A stretch of DNA of 64,000 nt from Apostichopus japonicus (lineage: Eukaryota > Echinodermata > Holothuroidea > Aspidochirotida > Stichopodidae), in assembly GCF_037975245.1 (NCBI RefSeq), contig NC_092562.1:22683554-22747553 (forward strand), written 5' to 3'. Below are positions 1 through 12,865 of this stretch, piece by piece; positions within the stretch are counted from its first letter, which is position 1; each line of letters starts with the position of its first letter. The notes under the pieces are model-generated. The model did not search any database, was not told where the DNA came from, and saw nothing but the letters and a program-made list of their open reading frames with translations. Both the position numbers and the translations under genes were made by a program.

Positions 1-333
1 GCATATATTCTTATATATATATATATATATGTATATAGTTATATATATATAGTTATATATAGTTGTATATATATAGTTTTATATATATATATATATATAT
101 TTATAGTATATGTGTATTATGTATTTATATATTAGTATGCATATATGTATGTATATATTAGAATTTTATATACATATTAGAATTTAAAGTACCTTTTCTA
201 GAGTAAATGTAGAATAGAAGTCATGGACTGATAACAGTGGGTTTTTGTTTCTGTTTTCTTGATGGGATAACAAAGCAAATATAAGTTTTATGCCTCAAAT
301 AAGGTTATCCTATAAAGGTTCATTTCATTCCAG
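1..333. other. Intronic sequence with AT-rich microsatellite
   Basis: Positions 1-180 are TA/TATATA-type simple repeat. The rest is unremarkable AT-rich intron upstream of the first visible FRRS1-like exon. No earlier exon was recognised. Confidence 0.7.
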
Positions 334-449
334 GTGCAATGATGGCGACAGCTTGGATTGGGTTCGCGGCACCAGGTATAACAGTTGCCAGATACATGAA
401 ACCTTCATGGGAGGGCAAGGCTCCTTGCGGACAAAAAGTTTGGTTTTTG
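334..449 (+). CDS. FRRS1: FRRS1-like exon 1 in window (first b561 helix)
   Basis: Acceptor CCAG at 330-333 and donor GTGAGC at 450. Encodes AMMATAWIGFAAPGITVARY followed by a short loop ending KVWFL. This matches the first b561 helix, which in relatives follows the HG heme motif; the first two bases (GT) would finish that glycine codon. Confidence 0.75.
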
Positions 450-3400
450 GTGAGCCAACCCCATATACATCAGAACATTCAGTATAAGAAATGCGAATGA
501 TTTATTTCTCAATACGTTCGTTATGTATCTCAGAACTGTAGGCCAACTGCACTGATTAGCAGATTCAGTTAAATAACACATACACAGTGAAACTATTGGC
601 CAACCATAGTTTAGGATTAAGTGAGCAATGCTTTGGCACGTCTGGAAGACCGGACAAGGCATTCTCATACTTTCTCTATTGCGGACAGGGTTTCTTTTAA
701 AATTCCTGTTTTTGGTGACCTGTTTGTTTCACTGGCTGCAAACTGAATATCAATACTAGCCACTTCGACGGGGTTTGGTCGACTGCCAGCTTCAGCGAAT
801 GAGGTTGTTTTTTTGTTCAGTCCTTGACACCCAGGGTGTTTGCACGGGTCTAGTTATAGCCCACTGCTACGAAGTACGTATTTATGAGCATGTCGTCACT
901 TTCACCATACCTCCATGCTTTCACCGAGGGGACATGGAACAAACTTATCGTCATTCTAACCATGAAGTTACATGCGATACCAGATTCAGCCCCTTTTCTT
1001 ATATGCATATTAGGATAGGTTAGGCACATTTATCTATGAATGCGTGATAGGTGTTCTTCTAGTACTTTAACATATGTGATCAACATAAAACAAACCAAAA
1101 CAACGAAATCAGCCATAAAAATAGCACGCTATAGCTAGGAAAGTTTTGTGATTATGTCATCGTCCTGCCAAAGTCGTAAATCGACCTCAGGCTTTACAAT
1201 TAGCCTGCATAGCTTCACCATTAGGCTCTTTGTGTAAACACTGTGTGGAGTTATGTTCATGTCTACAGTGTAGTTAATCATGCAGCGTTCACACAAAGAC
1301 CCTCATACAAGCAAAAAGTATGTGGCAGGCGTTACAGACTAATTAGTAAAAAGAGGTCATTTTACGACCAAGGCAGGTCGATTACGTAACCTCAAGAAAC
1401 TTTGTCATGACAGCGTGCTATAGTTGGGGTCTATACAGCAGGCCTATACTTGTTCTAAATTTTCCTGTTTTCTCCCTTTTGATTCTCAGATTCATCGCAT
1501 TAACATGTTGTTAACATTTATTCTAACTTGTGCAGCCTTTGTTTGTATATTCGTTGCTAAGAAAGGCTTCATATCTCTCGAAGTGGTAAGTTTTTCTTTC
1601 TTTCTTTTTTGCTTTCTTTGTAATCTGCTCTTTCTATTGTTTTAATAACATGCATGTTCACCGAATCTTCGTATATTATAGCATTGACAGAATTTTTTAA
1701 CTTCTAAATGTTACCAGGCATCACGTTATTAAATCATTTTTTCACTAAGAGAGAGAGAGAAAAGAAACATAAAAAGTTAGATGAAATAAATGTATGATCA
1801 TGTTCAAGAGCACAACAGATGGCACAAGTTTGACCATACATAAACCTGATTTTACTTATAGGATATTTTACTTTTTATTACGTATATGATGTATAAATAG
1901 GTTTCAAAGGACATGTCTAAGATGATGAGAATATAATGAGACTTACATTCGATACCATACCCACTCAAATCCCGTTTTAATCTGATAATTCCTTTTCAAT
2001 TTGGGTATTATGTATTATATTTCGGCAAGTTACGAGCGTAACGATGAAATCCCGTCATAATCGCATGGAAAGCGACAGTGCGGGCAATTTCCAGATGTAT
2101 CTGGTATCCACAGCTGTTTAATCAACTGCATAACTGAATGCACAAAGGAACTTCAAAGAAGTAACGTGAAACCAAAAACAGAGGGTTGTCATGATGGAAA
2201 CAGCAAAAATGAATGTAGAAACAATAATCAATAAGAATAAACAGTAAGATGAAAGGTCAGAAAAAGGGGTAGAGGGGGGCGTTAACGAGACAACGAAAGG
2301 TATAGAGTAGTCACTCCTTTTTGTTTAATTTTAGGTTCGGTTTTTGGCGCCTCTCAGTTGGTAGGGTGAAGGGTGTAGTAGCAATCCATTCGAGGCCTCA
2401 GTGGGCTATTCTTTATTTTATATGCCTCCCTCTCGTTTGGATATAAAACGGTCGATGTTTGTGTTATTATTATTAACACTTTTGCGAACCACGTTTTACG
2501 TGATGTATACATGCGGGTTGTGTTTCTGTCATTTCTCTCTCCATTTATTTAGGCCGGGACCACGAGGTTCGTACATGCAATCTTTGGTTGTACTATTATG
2601 GCCTTGGCATTAATCAACGTCACCATGGCGATCTTTAGGCCACACCCAGGTGAACCAAAGTAAGTATGAATATCCATGTAGTCTCAATCGATGACAGCCA
2701 GTTGGGACAATTTCCTAATGCTAATACCTCTCTAATCTGTACCCCGATATAATGCTCTCAAAGCACTGGTATTGTCAGTACAAACAGTTCCTGACCTTGA
2801 TCTGATAGAAACATGATATTCATACTGCTCGTACTGACAATTCGAGTGATCTGAAGCGGGATATACAGTATAGAAAATATTGTCCCAACTGGGTGTCCAT
2901 GACGAAATTCAATTATGAGTACTCGAGAGCCAATATAGGTTATACAGGGTTTATGGGGGTACGTATGTAATGTTCAGGGGTAAATTTACATAGACATAGA
3001 TGACCAAGGTAAGTATATGAACTTTTCTTGATTGATTCATGGGCAACTAAATGGCTGAAGTAGAAAGGCTATAGGGCCAGCTGCAGTGTTGAAAAAAACA
3101 TTTACAAGCATGTATAGGGAAGCAGATGCACACATATAATAAGCATCGGGATTGAATTATCAATCCAAGTATAGACACTTGATGACGAAAGTATTTTGAT
3201 TACTAAAGTAGGCATGCAGGAGGACATATTAACCAAATTAGCCTACAATTGCAGAGTAGATAGCTCAATGCCTTTTTGTATTGGTGTTAAACCTTTATTC
3301 ACATGCATTTGGTTGAGGCCACATTCTTCATTTCGATTTACTAATAATGTTTTTCATGCTCAACAGGAGGAAGTATTATAACTGGGCACATAGGAGTGTG

Positions 3401-6400
3401 GGTATACTCGCACTCACTTTGTCAGGTATGTCATGTGTTATATGGGCCACTTTCCTAGATTTAAAACTAATTTGTTGTCGTTTTATATATTTTAATTACT
3501 GATTCTTACGTCCGAATGACCAATAAGATAAAGAAAGTTAAATTATTGATAATGCAGAAGATAAATAAATTTAAGTTTAGAAATCTATAAATTTATAAGT
3601 CTATAAATTTTGGTCAGAATAATGCTAAGTTACGGCTCCGCGCCAAACACAACAGCGTTTGCTTTAGCAGATGATAACTGGTTTTTTTTATAATTTTCTA
3701 GCTGTAACTATGTTGCTGGGTCTTAACATCAACGATCCGTTCCTCGAGAAGTTACCTCCTTCTGCCTTTTGGGTTCTCGTTGGTTTTGTACCAGTTCAGC
3801 TCATGGTCTGGCTTCTCCATGAAATCCTACCCAGAACTATGACAGTGTACAAAGGTGAGTTAACTGCGGTTTCTGATGCAAGCTGTATATAGTGACCACC
3901 AATAACAGAAGAGACAATATCAACAGCATGACTAACAACAGGTACAACATTAACTAGAACATTAGTAATGACCACTGCAACATTAGTAACAACACCGTCA
4001 GAATGTGTAGCAACAACAACAATTGTAACCACTAAAACAAGAATTACAGAATTAGTATATATTAGTCACAGCAGTAGCAAGAACAACAACAACATCAGTA
4101 AAAACACCAACAGAATGAGTAACAAAAACAACATAAGTAACAAGTAAAACAACCACAACAACAACAACATTAGTAACAGCAGCAATAGCAATAAACATCA
4201 GTAACAACAGCAACATATATAACATTAGTAACAACAACAAAACTAGTTACACAACAACTAGTTAAACAAGTTAAACTAGTTAAACTAGTTAAACAAAACT
4301 AGTTAAACAATAGCATTAGCAACAGCAACATTAGTAACAGCAGTAACAACAACATTATATATAGTAACAACAACACTAGTTGCACAACAAAATTAGTTAC
4401 TCAACAACATTATTAATATCCACAACAACAACAACATTATTAAACAACAGCAACAACAAAACGAAAATACTAGTAGCAACAACAAGTTTAGCAGCATAAG
4501 TCACAACAACAACAAATATCAATCAGATATAGTGTGTAGGAAACCTCAATACATATAAAGTGTATTGCAATATCTTTGAATTTATTGGGAAATAAAACCT
4601 GTGAAATGGTTGCAGACGCTGCAGTATAGGGTGATAAAACCATGACAAGTAGTCCTGAAAGTGAATGGAAATGATTGTATATCCACTAAGAGTTCACTTT
4701 ATAGGGGATCAATTTATGATGTAAACTTGACTATGAATGTATCAACATTTATACGCCCAAAAAAAAAAATTTTGCCGGGACGTCAGTTCTTTCCAAAACT
4801 CTGTTATTCTGTCACACTCTTGTACCAAGAACTCGCCTGCCAAACAACTGAAAATTGAGTAATAATTTGTCCTGAAATGATTATCATCTAAAACTTGGTA
4901 AGTTGACATTGTGTGAAAAATTAGACCAATGATTGCATGGGGATTATCTTTCAATATCTTGATAATATGGAGTTTTGAATTGTCAGGATAATTCAACAAT
5001 CAGTATTTATTGAATCAAGGATCTATTGCGGAAAGCAGTGCGGAACACACTAACGGAACTTACACTGTGGATATGAGTAATTGTTAACCTTGGTCATGTT
5101 AGATACACTAGAAATATGCTTGTAAAACAACAGGATAGAAATAACTGGACCATACTATAATGACTTATAGGAATAAGCTAACGAATAAGAAGAAAAAACG
5201 AACAAACAAGCAAACGTGATATGTCATAGCGCTTGCACGTTTACCAATGCAGTTTATATACTTCAAGAATAATTTGTGAATAACTCACCAGCTATAGTTG
5301 ATCACTTGGTTTGCTTGTTCATTACCTTGCTTGTTTGTTTGGTTGATTAGTTGGTTAATCGAAAAGAATGCTGGTTGCTATCTTGTTTTGGTGTGTTCTC
5401 AACATGTGAGTAATTCATGATATTTCGTATGGTTGGTTATTTTATTTTAAGCTTTGTAGGTTGGCTGGTCGTGTGGGATACTTGTTTCGTTAATCTTAAG
5501 ATGGGTTTTGGACTATAAGTATAGTTGTATATTGGTTCTGTGATTGCTTTCTATGTGTTTGGTTTGTTTGCTTTTCTCATTGCCTGCTTGTTCTCTTTTC
5601 TGCCTGGTTGCCTAACTAAGTGCCTGCTAGCTGGTTGGTTGGTGGATTGTTCGATTGTCTGGTTCGTGCATGTGGTTATTGATGACAGGTTCTTTTCGTT
5701 CTTTCTATGAATTGTTGACTGAGAGATGCTTAATTGTTTCTTTGCTTTCTTGATTGCTTGCTTTCTTGATTACTTGCCTACTCATTTTTCTCTTTCTAAT
5801 GATTACATCATTCACTGTTTGAAGTTAGGTTGGTCCAGTGGTATGGTTGATGGCTTCCTGAATGTGGTTGTTGATGGATTGTTTGTTTCAATCTTAGATC
5901 GTCTGTTGACCTGTGAGTGCGTGGTTGATTGGTTAATTGATTGTATGTTTGCTGGGGTTGTTTAAATATTTGATTGCTTGATTGTTCGCTCTTTGATTTT
6001 ATGATTCAATGCTTGTTAATTTGTTGTGATTGCTTAATGAAAATGGTTGTTGACGGATCGGTTGTTTGATTCTTTAGCTGTGATATGTTGTCTTGTGGAT
6101 TCGTTGATTACTTAGTGAGTGTTGTGGCGATGGATTGGTTGTTATCTTCTATAGATGAGTTGCTGACAAAACTGAGTATAATTTACTTGCTTGATTGGTA
6201 GTTTGATTAATTGCTTGATTGGTAGTTTGATTACTTGATTGATTCGCAGTTTAATTACTTGATTGATTCGCAGTTTAATTACTTGATTGATTCGCAGTGT
6301 GATTACTTGATTGGTTGGTAGTTTGATAACTTGCTTGATTGGTAGTTTGATTACTAGATTGATTCGCAGTGTAATTACTTGATTGATTTACAGTTTGATA

Positions 6401-9400
6401 CCTTGCGTGATTGGCAGTTTGATAACTTGCTTGATACTGTAGGTAGTTTGATAACTTGTTTGATAGGTAGTTTGATAACTTGCTTGATTGCTAGTTTGAT
6501 TACTTCATTGATTCGCAGTTGAATTACTTGATTGATTCGCAGTATGATAACTTGCTTGATTGGTAGTTTGATAACTTGCTTGATTGGTAGTTTGATAATT
6601 TGCTTGATTGGTAGTTTGATTACGAGATTGATTGGCAGTTTAATTACTTGATTGATTCGCAGTTTGATTACTTGATTGGTTGGTAGTTTAATTACTTGAT
6701 TGGTTGGTAGTTTGATTACTTGATTGATTCACAGTTTGATTACTTGATTGGTTGGTAGTTTAATTACTTGATTGGTTGGTAGTTTGATTACGAGATTGAT
6801 TGGCAGTTTAATTACTTGATTGATTCGCAGTTTGATTACTTGATTGGTTGGTAGTTTAATTACTTGATTGGTTGGTAGTTTGATTACTTGATTGATTCAC
6901 AGTTTGATTACTTGATTGGTTGGTAGTTTAATTACTTGATTGGTTGGTAGTTTGATTACGAGATTGATTGGTAGTTTAATTACTTGATTGATTCGCAGTT
7001 TGATTACTTGATTGGTTGGTAGTTTAATTACTTGATTGGTTGGTAGTTTAAGTACTTGATTGATTCGCAGTTTAATTACTTGATTGGTTGGTAGTTTAAT
7101 TACTTGATTGGTTGGTAGTTTGATTACGAGATTGATTGGCAGTTTAATTACTTGATTGATTCGCAGTTTGATTACTTGATTGGTTGGTAGTTTAATTACT
7201 TGATTGGTTGGTAGTTTAATTACTTGATTGGTTGGTAGTTTAATTACTTGATTGGTTGGTAGTTTGATTACTAGATTGATTGGTAGTTTAATTACTTGCT
7301 TGATTGCAGTTTGATTTCTTGATTGGTATGTCGTCTTAATGAGGGGTGTTATTTTATATATGTATTGTTACTTTTCTTTAAGTCTCTTGTATCTCAAAAC
7401 GAGGATAGATAGAGATAAAATAGACTCCAAACTCAAATTCAGGTCGGATCACAAACCAACCGGAGAATGCAGAGTGCTGAGTGGGCCTGTAAGCTTCTCT
7501 TCCGACCATTATATACATCTGTACAAGGGTATTTCTGCTAACAGGACAATATTTCTTTTTACCAACCTCTTTATTGTTTTTAGACCCACCCATTCTACCG
7601 CCGGTTGCGGGTACGTACGAAGAAAGCCTGCTGACGTGCAATTTTAATAACATTCATTGTTTCCATGTGAACAAACAGCTTTTTTTTTTCATTCATGAAT
7701 TTGGTATCATGCTTGTTGATAGATGGTGATATATAGGGTTAACATGACATTAACCAAGTCACACTTTGCTAACCAAACATGCACTGCAAATAATTTTGGT
7801 AAAATTTTTACGTTTAAGCATAACGCCTCGCTTTACGTTACGTTTTAGTGAAACAACTGTAGTTGGAAGAAAGCATGACAATTCACTAAAACAATTTTGA
7901 TTTCTTTTGCTAAATGCATCTATCACTCTTGCGATGGAAGTATTGTTTCTAAGGCGATCTCATGAATGATGGCGCTCTATCCTTCTTATTAACAACGCCC
8001 TCTTGAAGGACTCTTACTGTAGAATAATCAGTATATATTACCATGTGGTTACAACATTTTTGTAGAAATTATTTACACCTTCCTAAGTTATCTTCTCTGA
8101 TCAATATTCTAATTTACTCGTACCTTCCTTGTGACTATCTTGATTTCAATATCATAGAATGAACAGAGTTACATCAGTAGCAATCGAGACTGAGGGGCAG
8201 AAAAGAGTCGCAGAGAGAAATTTGACGTTTTAACTAGAAATAAAGAATGAACAGACAACACGATTGTAAAATTATAATGAATTTGGAAATAGAGCAAATG
8301 ATTGCCTTTACAGAAAGGGCTAGGAAATGTCACATACGGTATATCAATTAATATCAGTATTTAATCTCCCTCAAAAATTAAGACATTAGCTAATAATATT
8401 ACATTATCAATTAAATAGTCTCTTAGTTTTCTATAATCAGTCTTACTTTACGTAGTACTCATTCATTGTCATTCTAAGGTTAAACACTAACACTTTCCTA
8501 TGCTGCTGTGTTAACGTACTACAGGAGTATCTATACTATTTTATACTAAATATTCATTGGGTTTTCGTTTCTGTTTTTCTTTGACTTAATATCCTTGCCT
8601 TTTCTTGTACGTTGCCTGTTCCTTTCTCTCTCTGGAGGGGGTGGAGAGGGGTGGGGGAGAGGGGGCAGGAAATGCAAATCAGCTTTAAGGTTAACAGTGT
8701 GTTTTGGCCTATCAATAGTTCATTCATTTACAACGACAATGTGTGGATTTGAACAACTATTGCACGGTGTTTATGGGGCGTGCGCGCATTACGGCATACA
8801 CAAAGGTTATATACTTGATCAGATATTGTGCCAATATATACATATATAGTATTGAATTTCAAATATTCCACCAACTCCTGGCATTGCTTTTCTATCATAT
8901 GTCTTTGTTGCAAGTTTCAGTTACCCTATGACAAACAGCATATATGAACACTCTCATCGTCTTCTGTGCAATTTTGCTGCAGTCTGTAACTTGTGTCGTC
9001 TGCACCCTTAGTGACGTCTGTCACTAAGTAATTGTTGCCAAATGCATTAATCAAAATTCACCAAACTATAGTTTAATTTCATGTTCCTGGGATCGTGCAT
9101 TCTTTTCGGATGTGATTGCCGAGTAGTGCTGCTAAATAAATACACCATTTCCTGTATAAATTATAACGTTTATTATGGAGACGCTAACTATAGGAACTAC
9201 ATACGTTTGAAAAGGTCCTGAGAAACCATATGCAGCTATATGTTAACCGTGCAATCTTTCGTAACCAATGAAAATTGCATTGGTTTTGCAAGAGTATTCC
9301 CTTCCACTCTTTCCCGTTCTCATACTCACGCAGCCTCGCACACACACTCACACAAAACCAGACGCATATGCACGAACCCTCCATTTTGAAGTGAAACCTT

Positions 9401-12400
9401 TTGAGTGTGGTAAAGCTACAGTCATATGGGAAATACTTAAAATAGGCATTGTTATGATGTGCTTATCCTTTTAACTCACCTTTCTGTAGTCTGCGTGAGT
9501 TGACGTATCAGTCATTCAATGTTGCTTGACCAATGGTCAATGCTATTTTTTTGTAATTCGTCCCATCCAACTTTACTCTTTACATGTACATCCAGTCCCA
9601 TATGCTTACACGCACGCACACACACACTCACACACATACACTCAAAACGTCCTCACACTTTTCAACTAATTTAAACACTTGTAGTTTGTTTGAATGTAAG
9701 CGCAGGTATATGGTGGCAGAGTTATGTTTGCCTTTGAACATGTTTGGGCATGAATCTGCTGCTTTGATTTGGTTGATTGGTGTTCTAAATGTTATGTGTT
9801 GTCCAGACTTGTGTTTCCCAGTTTGCTACATGCAGGGATACAAATGAATATTAACAGCCTATGTGTAGCAATAATCGGTTCAGGCGGTCCATGAAATCAG
9901 GATCACCAATGAATAATTTGTGCACGAGTATAACAACTTGTCTAAATGCCGATGTCGTTGTTTTGTTTTCACTCACATTTTTTATTTCACCAATTGACTG
10001 CCCTATTCAATACCAGATCTCTCATAATGCCTTTTCTACAAAATATTACATTTATACAGTTTTGCGCTAAGTGCAATTTAAATGAAGTAAACTATAAAGG
10101 GTTTCATCTCTCACTATTGAACCGTGGCCTCTGAAACCCCGTTAAGCTATGTCACTGGATATTAAATCATGTCTCCTTCAATTTTAATTTGTATGTATAG
10201 TACATTAATGTTGTGATTCTACGGCAACAATGTTTCATTACACAATAGCGAACATCTTCTGATATATAGTTAATACATTTGTCTTCCTGATTTCATAGTT
10301 TTATTTCCAAAAATTATGACGAGCCATATAGGCCTCTATAGTTGTAAAAACAGTAAGATGCCACCTCTTTATTTCCTGTACATATAGCACATGCGTTGAA
10401 TATCATTCCTCACAGGTTTCAAAACCTTGACAAAAAACTGAAAAGTTTGAAATGCAAAAATACAAACTTGATCCATCCTCGTTAAAATTGTAGCGATTTT
10501 AGCCAGCATGTTTTCGTTACTAGTTGGAGCCAATCTATATAGAATGCATTATACCGACAAAGCGATGCGTTGTGTGGAGATGAGTATATATAAGGAACAG
10601 GGGAACTTTTTGATAATTCATGTTCACATTTATGTAGGTTCTTATTTACTAATCAAATCATGATCGAACTATGTATATACTTAATCGCATTTCAACATTT
10701 AGCTTATGATTATTTTCTGAGTTAGTGTATGAGTTATATTCTCAACAAAGTACACCGTAAATCCAGCCTTGATGTTTTCAATGATGAAGAGTTCAGGCAG
10801 ATAATGGGATCACCATCACAACTACTTTCGTTTAGAGGAGATGGGGTGGGGGGGGGGGGGTTATGAGGGATGAAGACTAGTTCTCATTTAGAACCCGGTA
10901 TTGTGATAACAAGAAAATAGCTCAAAAACCGAAACCTCGCGGGGCTGCAATTCTTATAATACAATGGATTAAACATTACTAAAACCCATTGACAGTTTAC
11001 GAAAGCACAACCGACTCAGTTTAAATCATTCCATTCTACAATCCTCCTCATAGATGAGGATTTCTAACGAAGATTTAACCTTACTACAAACTGTTTGCAC
11101 CTTGATACAATGATCTGCTGTTGCTTCCTTTCGGGAAAGCAAACAATGAAAAGGGAAGTATAAACTGAACGATAAGTACTTACCAAAGTCATGACAGAGA
11201 AAGAGAAAAAAGGGAACCAAGAAAAATGGGGAAAAGCAAATGAAAAGTAGAACAAGAAGGAATTTTTATGTTCTTGATATTTGTTTTCATACGTTTTTTG
11301 TTTGTTTATGTGTGTGTCTGGTTTTGGTTTTATAGCAGAGAAAACATGCACAATTGTTACTAAAAGCTTTACGTGTCGCTTTCACTATATTATTACTCAC
11401 GGACAATTGGTTACGAGTACATACGGCTTTGGTCACCAGAACTGCTAGTTTTAAATCAGTCATATATGTACTGAATTAATCCTCACTCTATTTAATTTCA
11501 GCCCCCGAAGAGAATAATATTGGCATGAATGAAGACAAGAACATTGTCGCAGAACGTGTAATTAATGAGGTAAAAATAATATTTTCTATTTTACTATTTT
11601 TTTTTAAATACTATTTTGGTTCTCTTCCATTTTATCGATTACGTAAATTAATCCTGCACATATATATGTTCGGGACGTCACTTAATTATCTGCAGGTGGC
11701 CATGGCAATCTGGCAAATAAACTAGGCTACTGATAGGCTACTAGAATATTTCTTTGATCTTTCATTTTTGCGATTCCACGTTTTATTTCATTTGCATTTA
11801 TTTTAATCTAGACTCTACACACATTTCAAATAAATAACACGTCGATCTATTCACCACGAATAATTATTCCCAAATTTTAAACAATTAAATTTCGGCAATA
11901 AAGTAATCAAGAAAATCGTCCCTTCGATTAATTTTAAAGTGATCTAATTAGTTCAAACGAAACCGTTGTTAGTTTTAACCAGATAATCACTATTGTCTTT
12001 ATATTAAAACACCTTGCATAAACTTGAGTTGCAAAGGTGTACTGTATATACAACCTGCATGTTCTAACAACAGACGCAGGCTGCGATTATTCACCTTGAA
12101 ACTCTCATCTCATCTGTCGTGCCCTGAACCTAGTATTTTAATTTTACTATAGACTTTGCAGGACTAATCTCTCTGCAATTTCTCCCCTCCCACCCCCCCC
12201 CCCCCCAAATAAAACATTTTGAACTTTGATGACCATACCTGGGTATTAGTAACATGCTTAGTTGGAGGCAATGCTGATAGGCTCATAGCATTTGTTATGA
12301 GGTCATTGCATCCTAAAAGTTGAATGCCACCTGTGAAATAGCGTGCTATGTAGCATGTAACTTAACGTCACGGTTATATACTGATAATTGCTTCCGTGTC

Positions 12401-12865
12401 ACATTACAGATAAAAAAATTGACTCATTTTAGTTTTCATATCAACAATTCGATTAATAATTATGATGACATCAAACGACGCCAGTTTTCTTTGACATGTT
12501 TAGCAAAAACTATATATTTGTTCTGTCTTTGCTTCAGGGGTTATTTATTAAAAATTGATTTCCAGACACATATTCTGACAAGGTTTCGGAAATTTTAAAA
12601 GCTAATTTTGTAAAAACAAACTACAAACCTGGTAGTCAAATGCAAACTGCACTCAAAGTTTCTTTTTATTTTTCTATAAATATCCAAAATAATTGTTTTA
12701 GTTGATAAAATTCATTTATTGATTAATTTATATGAATGCTTTTATTGTTGTTTTCTATTTAAACAGGATCCACCCTATAAACAAATCATCCATAACTTAT
12801 ACAACCTTGTCGTAATATTCACATCTACCTGGGTCTCCGTTATGATCTGCACTACGCAACGGTAG
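334..12865 (+). CDS. FRRS1: Ferric-chelate reductase 1-like, cytochrome b561 membrane core (3' part of gene, 7 exons)
   Basis: Exons 334-449, 1490-1585, 2553-2659, 3367-3425, 3702-3854, 11502-11569 and 12767-12865 (stop TAG 12863-12865) join in one frame with GT-AG introns. Family knowledge: FRRS1-type proteins carry reeler and DOMON domains, then a b561 domain of about six membrane helices that passes electrons across the membrane to ferric iron. Only the b561 core and tail are here. The heme-ligand histidine contexts are visible as IHRINM, VHAIFG and AHRSVG in exons 2-4. The first ligand (HG motif) should sit at the end of the missing upstream exon, because exon 1 starts in a phase that would complete the glycine. 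The last exon supplies a final hydrophobic helix (LVVIFTSTWVSVMI). The gene converges with ERCC8. It could be another DOMON-b561 paralogue rather than FRRS1 itself. FRRS1L is unlikely, since it lacks the b561 core. Confidence 0.82.
450..2552. other. FRRS1-like introns 1-2, no further feature
   Basis: Two introns (450-1489 and 1586-2552). Only short GA and CTTT runs were seen; no conserved coding or RNA feature is evident. Confidence 0.6.
1490..1585 (+). CDS. FRRS1: FRRS1-like exon 2 (second b561 helix)
   Basis: Acceptor TTCTCAG ending 1489, donor GTAAG at 1586, 32 whole codons. Starts IHRINMLLTFILTCAAFVCI. The His of IHR is the expected heme ligand, followed by a hydrophobic helix. Confidence 0.8.
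2553..2659 (+). CDS. FRRS1: FRRS1-like exon 3 (third b561 helix)
   Basis: Acceptor TTTAG ending 2552, donor GTAAGT at 2660, ends in phase 2. Encodes VHAIFGCTIMALALINVTMA then IFRPHPGEP. The VHA histidine and the FRP turn are typical of the b561 domain. A weaker GTGAAC donor exists at 2650. Confidence 0.85.
2699..2892. mobile_element. MITE-like element, family A copy 1
   Basis: A 194-bp segment starting CCAGTTGGGACAAT and ending ATTGTCCCAACTGG, i.e. terminal inverted repeats of about 14 bp. A diverged second copy is at 34840-35042 in WLS. It has no coding capacity, so it is a non-autonomous DNA transposon by structure. It sits in FRRS1-like intron 3. Confidence 0.7.
3367..3425 (+). CDS. FRRS1: FRRS1-like exon 4 (NWAHRSVG heme motif)
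   Basis: Acceptor CAACAG ending 3366, donor GTATGT at 3426. Encodes RKYYNWAHRSVGILALTLS. NWxHRxxG is the most recognisable cytochrome b561/FRRS1 signature in the gene. Confidence 0.88.
3702..3854 (+). CDS. FRRS1: FRRS1-like exon 5 (helices 4-5)
   Basis: Acceptor TTTCTAG ending 3701, donor GTGAGT at 3855. Encodes AVTMLLGLNIN, a loop DPFLEKLPP, then the helix FWVLVGFVPVQLMVWLLHEI. MFLG-like and helix-5 features match FRRS1. Confidence 0.88.
3900..4520. repeat. AAC-rich degenerate trinucleotide region
   Basis: Long stretch built from AACAACAAC and TTAGTAAC-like units with interruptions. Apparent open frames here are valine/isoleucine-rich artefacts of the repeat. Confidence 0.8.
6182..7325. 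repeat. 24-bp minisatellite, about 45 copies
   Basis: Repeated unit close to TTGATTGGTTGGTAGTTT plus AATTAC, with variants (GATTCGCAG, GATTGGCAG). The period is 24 bp, with higher-order blocks of several units recurring (for example around 6650-6790 and 6790-6960). Entirely intronic. Confidence 0.9.
11502..11569 (+). CDS. FRRS1: FRRS1-like exon 6 (hydrophilic linker)
   Basis: Acceptor AATTTCAG ending 11501, donor GTAAAA at 11570. The phase fits the previous exon across a 7.6-kb intron. Encodes an acidic stretch, APEENNIGMNEDKNIVAERV, equivalent to the variable cytosolic linker before the last helix. Confidence 0.7.
11570..12766. other. FRRS1-like last intron
   Basis: AT-rich intron with a poly-C run near 12190-12207. 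No other feature seen. Confidence 0.5.
12767..12865 (+). CDS. FRRS1: FRRS1-like terminal exon (last helix and stop)
   Basis: Acceptor AAACAG ending 12766; 32 codons then TAG. Encodes DPPYKQIIHNLYNLVVIFTS and a further hydrophobic run ending CTTQR. Position and hydrophobicity match the final membrane helix of FRRS1 proteins. Confidence 0.75.
   Translation, partial: DPPYKQIIHNLYNLVVIFTSTWVSVMICTTQR

Larger units (their letters stand above)
3855..11501. other. FRRS1-like 7.6-kb intron 5
   Basis: Holds an AAC-rich simple region (about 3900-4520), TTG/GATT-rich low complexity sequence (about 5290-6180), a 24-bp minisatellite (6182-7325), a CA repeat near 9608-9640 and a G run near 10848-10860. 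No coding exon was recognised. The frame at 7339-7647 shows no homology I can name. Confidence 0.6.

Noticed and set aside
6182-7325. CRISPR-like array
   Set aside because: Units are contiguous 24-bp tandem repeats without unique spacers, in a eukaryotic intron.
7339-7653. Open frames of 91-102 codons on both strands after the minisatellite
   Set aside because: No family resemblance, and the FRRS1-like coding phase already joins exon 5 to exon 6 without an exon here.
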